A stretch of 64,000 nucleotides of DNA from Labilibaculum euxinicum (GCF_009795715.1 NZ_WTCR01000005.1:1-64000); one strand, 5' to 3'; counted from the first letter of the stretch, positions 16,837-25,471 are shown. Notes: generated by a model from the letters alone, not told the origin. A program made the numbers and translations.

Positions 16837-17442
16837 ATGACCATTATAATAATTGCCATTACTGTTTTGATATCAGTCGCAGCCTTTAAAAAGGTTGAGT
16901 TATTGTACAAATACCAGTTTAATGCTTATCAAATACTTAAAAGAAATCAATGGTATCGAATACTTACCTATGGTTTTCTTCATGCCAATTGGGATCATTT
17001 ATTGGTGAATATGGTTGTGCTATTTTTCTTTGGAAGAGTACTGGAAACTTATTTCAACTACTATTTTGGGGCTTCAGCGGTTCTTTATTTTATTCTGTTG
17101 TATGTTGGCGCTATTGTATTTTCTACTCTTTACGATTTAAAAAAACACCGGGAGCATTATCATTACAATGCTGTTGGTGCATCGGGTGCTACTTCTGCAG
17201 TAGTTTTTGCGGCTATCTTCTTTGCTCCTTTAGAAAACATTTATTTCATGTTTTTTATTCCGATTCCAGGAATCATTTTTGCCTTAGGCTATTTGTACTA
17301 TTCGTATTATATGAGCAAGAAAAATTTAGACAATATTGGTCACAGCGCCCATTTCTACGGAGCTCTTTTCGGATTTCTATTTCCAATCCTTATTAAACCC
17401 CAATTATTCTCCTTATTTTTGCAACAGATTCTCAATTTTTAG
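16837..17442 (+). CDS. Rhomboid family intramembrane serine protease
   Basis: A 201-residue integral membrane protease predicted to cleave transmembrane substrates. The catalytic motif VGASGAT places the nucleophile at Ser116, and the partner His172 lies in HSAHFYGALFGF. The upstream HANWDHLLVNMVVLFFFG (His49, Asn58) matches the rhomboid loop and helix 2 that form the oxyanion region. About six membrane segments; compact length typical of bacterial rhomboids. It lies 10 bp after the PorE-like gene and 3 bp before the HAD gene, so it is in the same operon. Whether it processes envelope proteins of this operon is unknown. Confidence 0.92.
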   Translation: MTIIIIAITVLISVAAFKKVELLYKYQFNAYQILKRNQWYRILTYGFLHANWDHLLVNMVVLFFFGRVLETYFNYYFGASAVLYFILLYVGAIVFSTLYDLKKHREHYHYNAVGASGATSAVVFAAIFFAPLENIYFMFFIPIPGIIFALGYLYYSYYMSKKNLDNIGHSAHFYGALFGFLFPILIKPQLFSLFLQQILNF

Positions 17443-17445
17443 AAC

Positions 17446-17943
17446 ATGCAAAAAGCCCTTTTCCTTGATCGTGATGGTGTAATAAACTCTGACGAAGGAC
17501 ATTATTATATATACAAAACCGAAGATTTTAAAATTAATGAAGGCATTATTCCTTCCCTTCAAAAAATTTCGGAAGCCGGATATATTTTATTTATTGTAAC
17601 AAATCAAGGTGGTATTGCCAAAGGAATCTATTCTGAATCTGATGTGGAGATACTTCATAAACATTTACTTTCTGTTTTAGAAAAGAAAAATATCTATATC
17701 AAACAGATTTACTTCTGCCCTCATCACGAGAGTATAGCAAAATGTGATTGCCGGAAACCAAGTCCTTTTTTCATAAAAAAAGCCATTGCCGATTTTAATA
17801 TTGATGCTTCTAAATCCTATATGATTGGAGATAGTCCCAGAGATATTCAGGCTGCAGAAGCTGCCGGAATAAAGGGAATAAAAATTAAATCCAATGAGAA
17901 TATCAGTATTTATTGTGATCAGATAGTAAAGGGAGAAATATAA
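17446..17943 (+). CDS. HAD-IIIA phosphatase (heptose bisphosphate phosphatase-like)
   Basis: A 165-residue HAD hydrolase resembling GmhB, which removes a phosphate from D-glycero-D-manno-heptose 1,7-bisphosphate, or the histidinol-phosphatase relatives. The catalytic Asp8 and Asp10 lie in FLDRDGVIN, motif II in FIVTNQGGI, a zinc-binding loop in CPHHESIAKCDCRKP (Cys91, His93, Cys100, Cys102), and motif III/IV in MIGDSPRDIQAA. Length and zinc loop are those of the GmhB group. No other heptose genes are visible here, so the true substrate is open. It is tightly packed between the rhomboid and aminotransferase genes. Confidence 0.87.
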   Translation: MQKALFLDRDGVINSDEGHYYIYKTEDFKINEGIIPSLQKISEAGYILFIVTNQGGIAKGIYSESDVEILHKHLLSVLEKKNIYIKQIYFCPHHESIAKCDCRKPSPFFIKKAIADFNIDASKSYMIGDSPRDIQAAEAAGIKGIKIKSNENISIYCDQIVKGEI

Positions 17944-17945
17944 AA

Positions 17946-18803
17946 ATGAATACAACTGAAAAAATCTGTTTAGACGGTAAACTATATCCCAAAGACGAAT
18001 TACTTTTTGGAGCAGGCAATCGTGCCTTCCGTTATGGTGATTCACTTTTCGAGACCATTCATGCCAACGGAACTGAAATTCAGTTTCTTCCTGAACATCT
18101 TAATCGGTTGACTCTTGGAATGGAATGTTTGGGTATGATTATTCCTCATGGATTCCGTGAAAAAATTAAAACAGATATCACCTTTTTAATCCATAAAAAT
18201 AAAGCATTTGCAGGCACTAGAATTCGATTAAGCGTTTTCCGAAAAGATGGTGGTTTATACACACCAACAGATAATTCTATTTCCTACTTGATAGAAACTT
18301 CTCCTTTAGATCATGATCATTACGTACTAAACCGAAAAGGATTAAAAGTTGGAATTTATGAGGAAATGAGGAAATCTCCCAACCTCGCATCAAGATTTAA
18401 GACCGGAAATTCACTGCCATTTATTCTGGCAGCAAACTATCGTAAAAAAAAGAATTGGGATGATTGTATTCTACTTAATGACAGAGGAAATGTTGTTGAA
18501 AGTATCAGTTCAAACCTATTTTTAATGAAAGATGGGGTTTTAATGACTCCTTCGAATGAAAATGGCGGCGTTTCCGGAATTATGAGAGAACAAGTTATTG
18601 AAACAGCAGTAGATTTAAACATTACTGTTTTTGATGATTGCGTTTTAAATCCTGAAAATCTTTTAGCTGCCGATGAAATATTCCTAACCAATGCAATTAG
18701 TGGTATTCAGTGGGTTGTTGCTTATCAGGAAAGACGGTATTTTAATAAAACAGCTAAACTTTTAATTGAGGAATTAAACCGAAGAGCATTTAATGAGAGA
18801 TAA
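17946..18803 (+). CDS. Class IV (PLP-dependent) aminotransferase
   Basis: A fold-type IV PLP enzyme of 285 residues: a branched-chain aminotransferase, D-amino-acid aminotransferase or aminodeoxychorismate lyase (PabC). The PLP-binding lysine is Lys152 in SRFKTGNSLPFI, the conserved Glu185 lies in NVVESISSNLFL, and the N-terminal RYGDSLFETI segment matches the family. Sequence alone does not separate these activities; the RYGDSLFETI start and the folE gene elsewhere in the window would suit a PabC role, but this is weak. It is the last gene of the 13.1-18.8 kb run, 2 bp after the HAD gene, and is convergent with yqgE. Confidence 0.83.
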   Translation: MNTTEKICLDGKLYPKDELLFGAGNRAFRYGDSLFETIHANGTEIQFLPEHLNRLTLGMECLGMIIPHGFREKIKTDITFLIHKNKAFAGTRIRLSVFRKDGGLYTPTDNSISYLIETSPLDHDHYVLNRKGLKVGIYEEMRKSPNLASRFKTGNSLPFILAANYRKKKNWDDCILLNDRGNVVESISSNLFLMKDGVLMTPSNENGGVSGIMREQVIETAVDLNITVFDDCVLNPENLLAADEIFLTNAISGIQWVVAYQERRYFNKTAKLLIEELNRRAFNER

Positions 18804-18823
18804 ATCCGAATTTAACTAAACAA

Positions 18824-19426
18824 CTAATTCATACCCGGGTTTTCGGGGAAATTAGACCACATTTTATATCGTCCCCCCATACGCCGCAAGGATTGTGCCC
18901 ACAATCTTTCGTTATTACAATTCATTATTTCCTGAACACCAAGCTGACTAACCAACCATGAATTTTCATTAATTTCATCGCTGAGTTGTCCAATACTCCA
19001 ACCGGAATAACCTGCAAAAAACCGAACCTGATCGGGACGAACTACCTTTTGTTCAATCAAGTTCTTTAAAATTACAAAATCACCTCCCCAGTATAGATTC
19101 TCAAATATATGAATGCTGTCCGGAATTAAATCAGGTATTGTGTGAAGAAAATAAATTCGGTTTGTATCAACCGGACCTCCTATAAAAACCTCTCCTTCAA
19201 AATGTGCAATATTAATCAGCACTTCATCAATAGTTAAATTAATTGGCTTATTAAGAACAAAACCAACGGCACCATTCTGGTTACATTCAACCAATAAAAC
19301 AAGAGATCGTTTAAAATAACGACCTTCCAAAAAAGGTTCAGCAATCAGCACTTTTCCCTTCTCTGGATTAATTTTGTTCTTTCCAACTCCAAAAAAATCT
19401 GATGTCTCGTCCACCATAATCCCCAA
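18824..19426 (-). CDS. YqgE/AlgH family protein
   Basis: A 200-residue protein of the UPF0301 (YqgE/AlgH) family, found across bacteria with an unresolved function; AlgH was linked to alginate regulation in Pseudomonas. The family hallmarks are visible: GKVLIAEPFLEGRYFKRSLVLLVE near the N-terminus, GAVGFVLNKPI, FIGGPVDTNRIYFLH, and a RFFAGYSGWSIGQLSDEI stretch followed by SWLV. No signal peptide or membrane segment. It converges with the aminotransferase gene and diverges from the NhaC antiporter gene. Confidence 0.93.
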   Translation of the reverse strand: MGIMVDETSDFFGVGKNKINPEKGKVLIAEPFLEGRYFKRSLVLLVECNQNGAVGFVLNKPINLTIDEVLINIAHFEGEVFIGGPVDTNRIYFLHTIPDLIPDSIHIFENLYWGGDFVILKNLIEQKVVRPDQVRFFAGYSGWSIGQLSDEINENSWLVSQLGVQEIMNCNNERLWAQSLRRMGGRYKMWSNFPENPGMN

Positions 19427-19564
19427 TTGTTTATAGTTCCAAAATAACCAATTTTACTGAGTAAAAAAAGAATTTTATTATTTTGGAATTTGCCATACCT
19501 AATCAATTCAATTAGCATAAAGATTGCAAATTTATTATATTAGAGCCACCCTAAAACTAACTTC

Positions 19565-21508
19565 ATGTACAAACGAATTTATTTAATCTCACTGATATTT
19601 CTTATCAACCTAATTCCCTTTTTAGCATATTCTTCCGGCAGTAAAGCAACTGAAGCGCAGGATAAACTACAGGTTGAATTTCCTAAAATTATTATCGCAA
19701 ATATTTCAACACGAATTGCAATCTCAATAGATGATACGAGTAGAATTATTAGTGAGAATGACAGTCTTTGGATTCAGGTAAATAACCAGAATATAGCGGC
19801 AATAATTGAAGGGAAACAAGTTGTTTTTCATTACACTTTTAAAGAAAAAAAAGAATTTCAAATCTCCTTCCAAAACAAAACCTTCACAAATACAATAAAT
19901 CCAATTCCTTTATGGCTCTCTATACTTCCACCACTGATAGCCATTCTTATGGCTCTGTTTTTTAAAGAAGTATTTTCTGCTTTATTCGTAGGTCTGTTTT
20001 CCGGAACATTAATAATCTATTCGTATCAGGAAGCTTCTATTTTTTCAGCCTTTTTTAAAGCCATATTTGCTATTTCAGATACATATGTTCTTCATTCTCT
20101 GGCTGACACGGGTCATATTTCCATTATTCTATTTTCAATGTTAATAGGTGCAATGGTTAATTTAATTACCAAAAACGGGGGTATGCAGGGAATTGTAAAT
20201 AAACTTTCCAAATTCGCCGGCAGTCCGGGATCTGGCCAATTTGTAACATGGCTTTTAGGGGTTCTTATTTTCTTTGATGATTATGCGAACACATTAATAG
20301 TCGGAAATACGATGCGACCGGTTACGGACAGATTAAAAATATCAAGAGAAAAACTTGCTTATATAGTTGATTCAACGGCTGCTCCGGTAGCATCGATCGC
20401 AATGATCACAACCTGGATTGGTATCGAATTAAGCTACATTCAATCTGCTACGGTTCAAATAAATATAGATGAAAGTCCATACAGTATTTTTCTCAATTCT
20501 TTACCCACACGCTTCTACCCTTTCTTCACCCTATTTTTTATTTTGATGCTTGTGGTTTTAAAAAAGGATTTTGGCCCCATGTTAAAAGCGGAACAAAAAT
20601 GCAGGCATGAATTAGAACCGGAATCGCTGGAAAACGAAGTTGTATCATCTGAATTAAAAGAAATTCAAATTGATGAAAATACTCCTACCCGTTGGTACAA
20701 TGCTGGCATACCAGTCTTAATTGTAATTTTAGGAACATTTGCAGGTTTAATTTATACTGGTTGGGATGCAGCTATTTGGAACGATACAAATCTTGCCTTT
20801 GGTAAAAAACTCTCTCACATTATTGGAGCTTCAGATTCATACCTTGCCCTTTTGTGGTCCTCTCTTTCGGCAGTTTTGGTCGCTTTGGCACTTACTATTG
20901 GGCAAAGGATACTAAGCTTAACTAAAGCCGTAGAAGCTCTGGTTGGAGGCTTTAAAAGCATGCTGACAGCAATTCTTATTTTAGTTCTTGCATGGGCACT
21001 GGCTGACATCACTAAAGACATGCATACTGCTGATTTTATTTCGAATACTCTAATTGCAAGTAATGTTTCACCAATTCTCTTGCCATCTTTTACATTTATA
21101 CTTTCAGCATTAATCGCGTTTTCAACGGGCTCTTCCTGGGGAACTATGGCGATTCTATATCCTTTAATATTGCCTGCATCATGGGCATTGTGCCATTCAT
21201 CCGGAATGAATGATCCTGAAAGCATGAACATTTTCTACATTACCGTTTCAGCGATATTAGCCGGTTCTGTTTTGGGTGATCATTGTTCGCCAATTTCAGA
21301 CACAACCATTCTTAGTTCCCTGGCCAGTTCCTGCAATCATATTGAACACGTACGAACACAATTGCCTTATGCATTAACTGTAGGTATCGTTTCTATTTTT
21401 GCAGGTTTACTTCCTGCAGCCTACGGAGTTTCTTCCTGGATTTTAGTTCCAGTTGGCTTTGTATGTCTTTATTTAATTGTGAAGTATGTTGGAAGTAAAA
21501 CGGAGTAA
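19565..21508 (+). CDS. NhaC family Na+/H+ antiporter with extra N-terminal domain
   Basis: An inner-membrane Na+/H+ antiporter of the NhaC type. The 647-residue protein has a cleavable-looking signal or first helix (1-24), then about 90 extra residues with beta-rich, Ig-like character (LQVEFPKIIIANISTRIAIS ... QISFQNKTF) before the transporter core begins near PLWLSILPPLIAI. The core shows family segments FFDDYANTLIVGNTMRPV, VDSTAAPVASIAMITTWIG, FSTGSSWGTMAILYPL and LGDHCSPISDTTILSS. A basic/acidic cytoplasmic loop lies near 340-380. The extra domain would be periplasmic and is lacking from the second NhaC protein in this window (37167-38627). Confidence 0.9.
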   Translation: MYKRIYLISLIFLINLIPFLAYSSGSKATEAQDKLQVEFPKIIIANISTRIAISIDDTSRIISENDSLWIQVNNQNIAAIIEGKQVVFHYTFKEKKEFQISFQNKTFTNTINPIPLWLSILPPLIAILMALFFKEVFSALFVGLFSGTLIIYSYQEASIFSAFFKAIFAISDTYVLHSLADTGHISIILFSMLIGAMVNLITKNGGMQGIVNKLSKFAGSPGSGQFVTWLLGVLIFFDDYANTLIVGNTMRPVTDRLKISREKLAYIVDSTAAPVASIAMITTWIGIELSYIQSATVQINIDESPYSIFLNSLPTRFYPFFTLFFILMLVVLKKDFGPMLKAEQKCRHELEPESLENEVVSSELKEIQIDENTPTRWYNAGIPVLIVILGTFAGLIYTGWDAAIWNDTNLAFGKKLSHIIGASDSYLALLWSSLSAVLVALALTIGQRILSLTKAVEALVGGFKSMLTAILILVLAWALADITKDMHTADFISNTLIASNVSPILLPSFTFILSALIAFSTGSSWGTMAILYPLILPASWALCHSSGMNDPESMNIFYITVSAILAGSVLGDHCSPISDTTILSSLASSCNHIEHVRTQLPYALTVGIVSIFAGLLPAAYGVSSWILVPVGFVCLYLIVKYVGSKTE

Positions 21509-21699
21509 AAGCCCGACATATAATAGTGGGTACTAAATATGCCGGGAGTAAACTTTATGCTGATTTGCAATTATCATATTTGACAATTATACCACTAACC
21601 ACAATGTATCAAACCAACACTAACTAAAAGTTCTATACATTAAAGACAACTTTATTTATAAAAAGGTGGTATGGACTCATAATTTTTAACAATTATTAA

Positions 21700-22185
21700 C
21701 TATTTCAATATCAATTCCCAATATCCAACATCTACCCATTTATTAAATTTATATCCGACCTCCTTAAAGTGCGCTGCTTTTTTGAAGCCGATTTTTTCAT
21801 GCAATGCAACACTGGCATTATTTGGCAAAGCAATGCCACCAATTGCCGCATGCAACTCTAATTTTAACAGCTTTCTTATTAATTCCTGATACAACAAAGT
21901 ACCGATTCCTTTTCCTCTGGCATCAGGATGCAGGTAAACCGTAGTTTCAACCGAATATCTATAAGCACATCTTGATTTCCATTCACTCGCATAAGCATAG
22001 CCATACATTTTTCCATTTTCAGAAAAAACGATCCATGGCAGTTTAGCTGTTATACTTGAAATTCTTGATTCCATTTCTTTGAGAGAAACTTCATCTTCCT
22101 CAAAAGTAATTACAGTATTTTTCACGTAATGATTATAGATTTTACAGATGTCTTCAGCATCAGAAAAGCATACATTTTTTATCAT
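21700..22185 (-). CDS. GNAT acetyltransferase (phosphinothricin acetyltransferase-like)
   Basis: A 161-residue GNAT enzyme with the pattern of the PAT/YncA group, some members of which acetylate phosphinothricin or methionine sulfone/sulfoximine; the native substrate is unknown. The N-terminal CKIYNHYVKNTVITFEEDE matches the family's conserved INHYV...TFE motif, the acetyl-CoA loop is VYLHPDARGKGIGTLLYQEL, and the C-terminus has SVALHEKIGFKKAAHFKEVGYKF. On its strand, its upstream region begins about 32 bp away with the terminator-like hairpin of the structured RNA copy at 22218-22370. Confidence 0.88.
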   Translation of the reverse strand: MIKNVCFSDAEDICKIYNHYVKNTVITFEEDEVSLKEMESRISSITAKLPWIVFSENGKMYGYAYASEWKSRCAYRYSVETTVYLHPDARGKGIGTLLYQELIRKLLKLELHAAIGGIALPNNASVALHEKIGFKKAAHFKEVGYKFNKWVDVGYWELILK

Positions 22186-22217
22186 AGAAGCTAAATTTTG
22201 GATTGCCTTAAAGATAC

Positions 22218-22370
22218 AAAAAAAGAGAAGCCATCCCTTTCGGGATGGCTGTTACCCCAGTATATTTTGGAGCCCTTTTAGAATTGATTTGTTGTCTAGA
22301 ATTACCACATTGCATCCAACAATCACTAACTAAAATATCCGGAATTTTCCCCTATAGATTCTCCCGAACA
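22218..22370 (-). ncRNA. Structured RNA-like element, copy 1
   Basis: On the minus strand this copy reads: conserved TCGGGAGA-like leader, TCTATAGGGGA, a stem GATTGTTG/CAACAAATC (22286-22324) with a loop containing ATGTGGTA, the conserved linker AAAAGGGCTCCAAAATATAC, then a 9-bp hairpin AGCCATCCC-GAAA-GGGATGGCT (22229-22250) followed by TTCTCTTTTTTT. The last part looks like a rho-independent terminator with a GAAA tetraloop. It may be a small RNA of roughly 115-145 nt or a leader of the GNAT gene. A weak -7-like TATATATG lies just beyond its 5' end. No known family recognised. Confidence 0.6.
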
Positions 22371-22503
22371 TATATAAGACAAATAAAAACCCTAATAGGG
22401 TGAATACTTACATAGTAAATAAGTGATAATTAATATTGTCCTATATTAAAATCAATGACCGCTTGGAATTTTAATCATTATAATAATTTACAACAACATA
22501 CAT

Positions 22504-22628
22504 AAAACAGCCATCCCCTTCGAGATGGCTGTAACTCCAATATATTTTGGAGCCCTTTAGAATTAATAATTAATTGAACTACCACATACAATCAATTATT
22601 TCCAGAAATCCTGGAATACCCCTAAAAT
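22504..22628 (-). ncRNA. Structured RNA-like element, copy 2 (most diverged)
   Basis: Same plan as copy 1 with different stem sequences. The terminator-like hairpin (22509-22530) reads AGCCATCTC-GAAG-GGGATGGCT on the minus strand and stays fully paired thanks to one U-G wobble; on the plus strand the same position would be a C-A mismatch. The other stem is replaced by AATAATTGATTG/CAATTAATTATT (22565-22600), paired with one mismatch, around the retained ATGTGGTA loop. The linker AAAGGGCTCCAAAATATA is retained. The T tract after the hairpin (GTTTTATG) is weak. Confidence 0.55.
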
Positions 22629-22723
22629 AACCAAGAAAGGTTCTTGAGCGAATGATAAAACACCCAAATAATATAATGATCAAAATAGTAAAAAAGGTTG
22701 CGTGAAAATCATAGTTATTTCCG

Positions 22724-22873
22724 AAAAGAGAAGCTATCCCTTTCGGGATAGCTGTTACTCCGTATATTTTGGAGCCCTTTTAGAATTGGTTTGTTGTCTA
22801 GAATTACCACATTTTATCCAACAATCACTAACTAAAAATATTCAAGATTCTCCCCTATAGATCCTCTCGAACA
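22724..22873 (-). ncRNA. Structured RNA-like element, copy 3
   Basis: Closely matches copy 1. The terminator-like hairpin (22732-22753) is AGCTATCCC-GAAA-GGGATAGCT on the minus strand: relative to copy 1, one C-G pair has become a U-A pair by changes on both sides. The second stem (22788-22826) GATTGTTG/CAACAAACC, the ATGTGGTA loop, the GGGCTCCAAAATATAC linker and the TCTATAGGGGA leader are kept. TTCTCTTTT follows the hairpin. Upstream on its strand lies TAGTATTG, a possible -7 box. Confidence 0.6.
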
Positions 22874-22951
22874 ATACTATAACAGGTTGATCAAAAAAAA
22901 GGGTGACATCATTATGAGAATAATCTCACAATTAACAATTTTTAACAAAAA

Positions 22952-22984
22952 AAGAGACTGAATCGGTTAATAATCCAGTCTCTT
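22952..22984 (-). terminator. Rho-independent terminator of the E1 gene
   Basis: Stem AAGAGACTG/CAGTCTCTT with a 15-nt loop; on the minus strand it is followed by TTTTTTTG. It lies 20 bp after the E1 stop, so the RNA-like elements beyond it are not simply E1 read-through. Confidence 0.8.
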
Positions 22985-23004
22985 CAATTCAAAAAAATAA
23001 TTTC

Positions 23005-25449
23005 TTAATTCGTATAAATAGGTGGAAACTTTTGAGGATTTGATTCTCTCAAGATGTCATAAATTATCTGAAAAACATCCTCGGCATTAGGATTCGAGAA
23101 ATAATCTCCATCGGTACCATATGCTGGCCGGTGATCCTTAGCAGTAATAGTTCTCGGTTCTGAATCCAAATAATAATAAGCATTCTGATCCTCCAACACC
23201 TTCTGCATCATAAAGGCAGTAGCACCTCCAGGTACATCCTCATCGAAAAATACAATCCGATTGGTTTTCTTTACTGATTCAAGAATTCGACTATTAATGT
23301 CAAATGGTAATAAGGTCTGAACATCAATCAGTTCAACTGAAATATTAAAATCTTTCAATTGCTTAACTGCATCTTCTGCAATTCGCACGCATGATCCATA
23401 AGTAACCAATGTGATATCAGTTCCTTCTTCTAAAACTTCAGGTATCCCTAATGGAGTATTAAACTCACCTAAATTATCAGGCATTTTTTCCTTTAATCTG
23501 TAACCATTGAGTGGCTCAATTACTAATGCCGGCTCGTCCGATTCTAAAAGTGTATTGTAAAAGCCTGCTGCCTTGGTCATATCTCTTGGTACACACACAT
23601 GAATTCCTCTGATTGAGTTAATCACCATGCTTAGAGGCGAACCCGAATGCCAAATTCCTTCCAAACGATGACCGCGGGTACGAATAATTACCGGTGCTTT
23701 TTGACCTCCTTTGGTTCTGTATTGCAATGTAGCCAAATCATCACTCATAGTTTGCAATGCATACAGCAGATAATCGAAGTATTGGATCTCGGCAATTGGA
23801 CGCAATCCTCTTAATGCCAAACCAATTCCCTGACCTAAAATTGTAGACTCTCTTATTCCTGTATCTGTAACTCTAAGATCGCCGTATTTTTTCTGCATTC
23901 CTTCTAAACTCTGATTTACGCCGCCAATAAAGCCGGTATCTTCACCAAAAGTCAACAGTAAAGGATATTTACTAAAAAGTTTATCGAAATTATCGCGAAG
24001 CACTTCACGTCCGTTTACCATTTTTGATTCGTCAGAGTAAACAGGAGCACAAGTTTTGATGTTTTGCACTCTTAAATCAGTCTCGCTGTATAAATGACTG
24101 CTGTATCGTTCATGATTTTCCTCAAGAGAATTTTTAAGCCACAACTGCAACTGCGATTTTAAAGGTTTGAAGCTTTCGCATGAACTACAAATAAAACGCA
24201 GTATTTTCTTTGCTGCCGTAAAATTATCCTTTCGAACCGGATGAATAAGCTTTTTGAGATCATTTACAATTTTATCGATTCGCTCCGTTTTTTTACAATC
24301 GCAACCGGCATTCTTAACCAATTCAATCAATGCATCTCTTTCTTCTAATATCGGATCAGAAAAAGACTTCCAAGCAGCTTTTCTTGCCATTTTCACTTCT
24401 TCCAGAGCTGCATTTTCAATTTCGTCTAAGCTTTCCTCTGTCGCTAATTCAAGGGAAAGAATCCACTCTCTCATTTTTTTAATTGGATCATACTCATTTT
24501 CCCAATCGAGACGTTCCTTAGTTTTGTAACGCTCGTGCGAACCCGAGGTTGAGTGCCCTAAGGGTTGAGTCATTTCTGTCACATGAAATAATACCGGAAC
24601 ATGGTTTTTCCTGCAAAGTTCAACACCTTCCATATACATTTTACAAAGCGAAGCATAATCCCATCCCTTTGCCTTATAAATTAAGTAACCATCTCCATTT
24701 TCATCCTTTTCAAACCCCTTAAGAACCTCTGATATATTCGATTTTGTTGTTTGATATTTATTCGGAACTGAAATCCCCCAGCCATCATCCCAAACACTCA
24801 TAGCCATAGGTACCTGCAGAACACCGGCAGCATTAATGGTTTCCCAAAAATGACCTTCGGAAGTACTGGAATCTCCTATTGTACCAAAAGCTACTTCATT
24901 TCCCTTGTCTGAAAACTCAGGGAAATTGTGTAATTCTTTGTTTTGCCGAAACATTTTTGATGCGTAAGCTAAGCCCAGTAATCTTGGCATTTGACCCGCT
25001 GTTGGTGAAATATCAGCGGATGAATTTTTCTGATTTGTTAAATTTTTCCAGCTTCCATCCTCATTTAAACTTCGGGATGCATAATGATTATTCATTAAAC
25101 GGCCCCCATTAGCCGGATTTTTATCCAGTCTGGTTTCACCAAATAATTGAGCAAAAAATTCCTCACTTGATAACATACCAGATGCAAGCATAAAAGTTTG
25201 ATCGCGATAATATCCAGAGCGCCAATCGCCATTATTATAGGCCTTGGCCATAGCTATCTGAGCAACTTCTTTTCCATCCCCAAATATTCCAAATTTCGCC
25301 TTACCGGTTAATACTTCCTTACGCCCCCATATACTTAACTGGCGGCTAACATTGGCAATTCGATAATCTTCCAGTACTTCAGTTGTAAAATCGTTGAATG
25401 ACAAATTTTCTTTTTTTGTCTCCTTATCTTCTTTTACCATTTCCGACAT
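23005..25449 (-). CDS. Fused alpha-beta E1 of a 2-oxoacid (branched-chain type) dehydrogenase
   Basis: A thiamine-diphosphate E1 component with alpha and beta subunits in one 814-residue chain. It decarboxylates a 2-oxoacid and passes the acyl group to lipoyl-E2. The alpha half (about 30-400) carries FGTIGDSSTSEGHFWETINA, the ThDP/Mg site region, and MTQPLGHSTSGSHERYK. The beta half (about 475-814) carries LLTFGEDTGFIGGVNQSLEG, RVTDTGIRESTILGQGIGLA and VDVQTLLPFD-like SVELIDVQTLLPFD. A Cys/Lys-containing linker (about 380-470) joins them. Fused E1 proteins of this kind are common in Bacteroidota. The partner E2 is probably the gene at 5606-6922. A promoter-like site lies just upstream. Confidence 0.92.
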   Translation of the reverse strand: MSEMVKEDKETKKENLSFNDFTTEVLEDYRIANVSRQLSIWGRKEVLTGKAKFGIFGDGKEVAQIAMAKAYNNGDWRSGYYRDQTFMLASGMLSSEEFFAQLFGETRLDKNPANGGRLMNNHYASRSLNEDGSWKNLTNQKNSSADISPTAGQMPRLLGLAYASKMFRQNKELHNFPEFSDKGNEVAFGTIGDSSTSEGHFWETINAAGVLQVPMAMSVWDDGWGISVPNKYQTTKSNISEVLKGFEKDENGDGYLIYKAKGWDYASLCKMYMEGVELCRKNHVPVLFHVTEMTQPLGHSTSGSHERYKTKERLDWENEYDPIKKMREWILSLELATEESLDEIENAALEEVKMARKAAWKSFSDPILEERDALIELVKNAGCDCKKTERIDKIVNDLKKLIHPVRKDNFTAAKKILRFICSSCESFKPLKSQLQLWLKNSLEENHERYSSHLYSETDLRVQNIKTCAPVYSDESKMVNGREVLRDNFDKLFSKYPLLLTFGEDTGFIGGVNQSLEGMQKKYGDLRVTDTGIRESTILGQGIGLALRGLRPIAEIQYFDYLLYALQTMSDDLATLQYRTKGGQKAPVIIRTRGHRLEGIWHSGSPLSMVINSIRGIHVCVPRDMTKAAGFYNTLLESDEPALVIEPLNGYRLKEKMPDNLGEFNTPLGIPEVLEEGTDITLVTYGSCVRIAEDAVKQLKDFNISVELIDVQTLLPFDINSRILESVKKTNRIVFFDEDVPGGATAFMMQKVLEDQNAYYYLDSEPRTITAKDHRPAYGTDGDYFSNPNAEDVFQIIYDILRESNPQKFPPIYTN

Positions 25450-25471
25450 ATAATTTTGCGTTATTAGTCTG

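Larger units (their letters stand above)
22186..23004. other. Gene-free stretch holding three structured RNA-like elements
   Basis: About 820 bp between the GNAT gene start and the E1 gene stop contain no protein gene. They hold three diverged copies of one element (22218-22370, 22504-22628, 22724-22873), AT-rich spacers, and the E1 terminator (22952-22984). The copies are unevenly spaced (about 280 and 223 bp between hairpins) and share no short direct repeat, so this is not a CRISPR array. Confidence 0.75.

Noticed and set aside
17677-18045. Minus-strand open frame across the HAD/aminotransferase junction
   Set aside because: It is antisense to two well-supported genes and has no recognisable domain.
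22218-22873. CRISPR array
   Set aside because: Copies are about 100-150 bp, diverged, unevenly spaced, and no cas genes are near.
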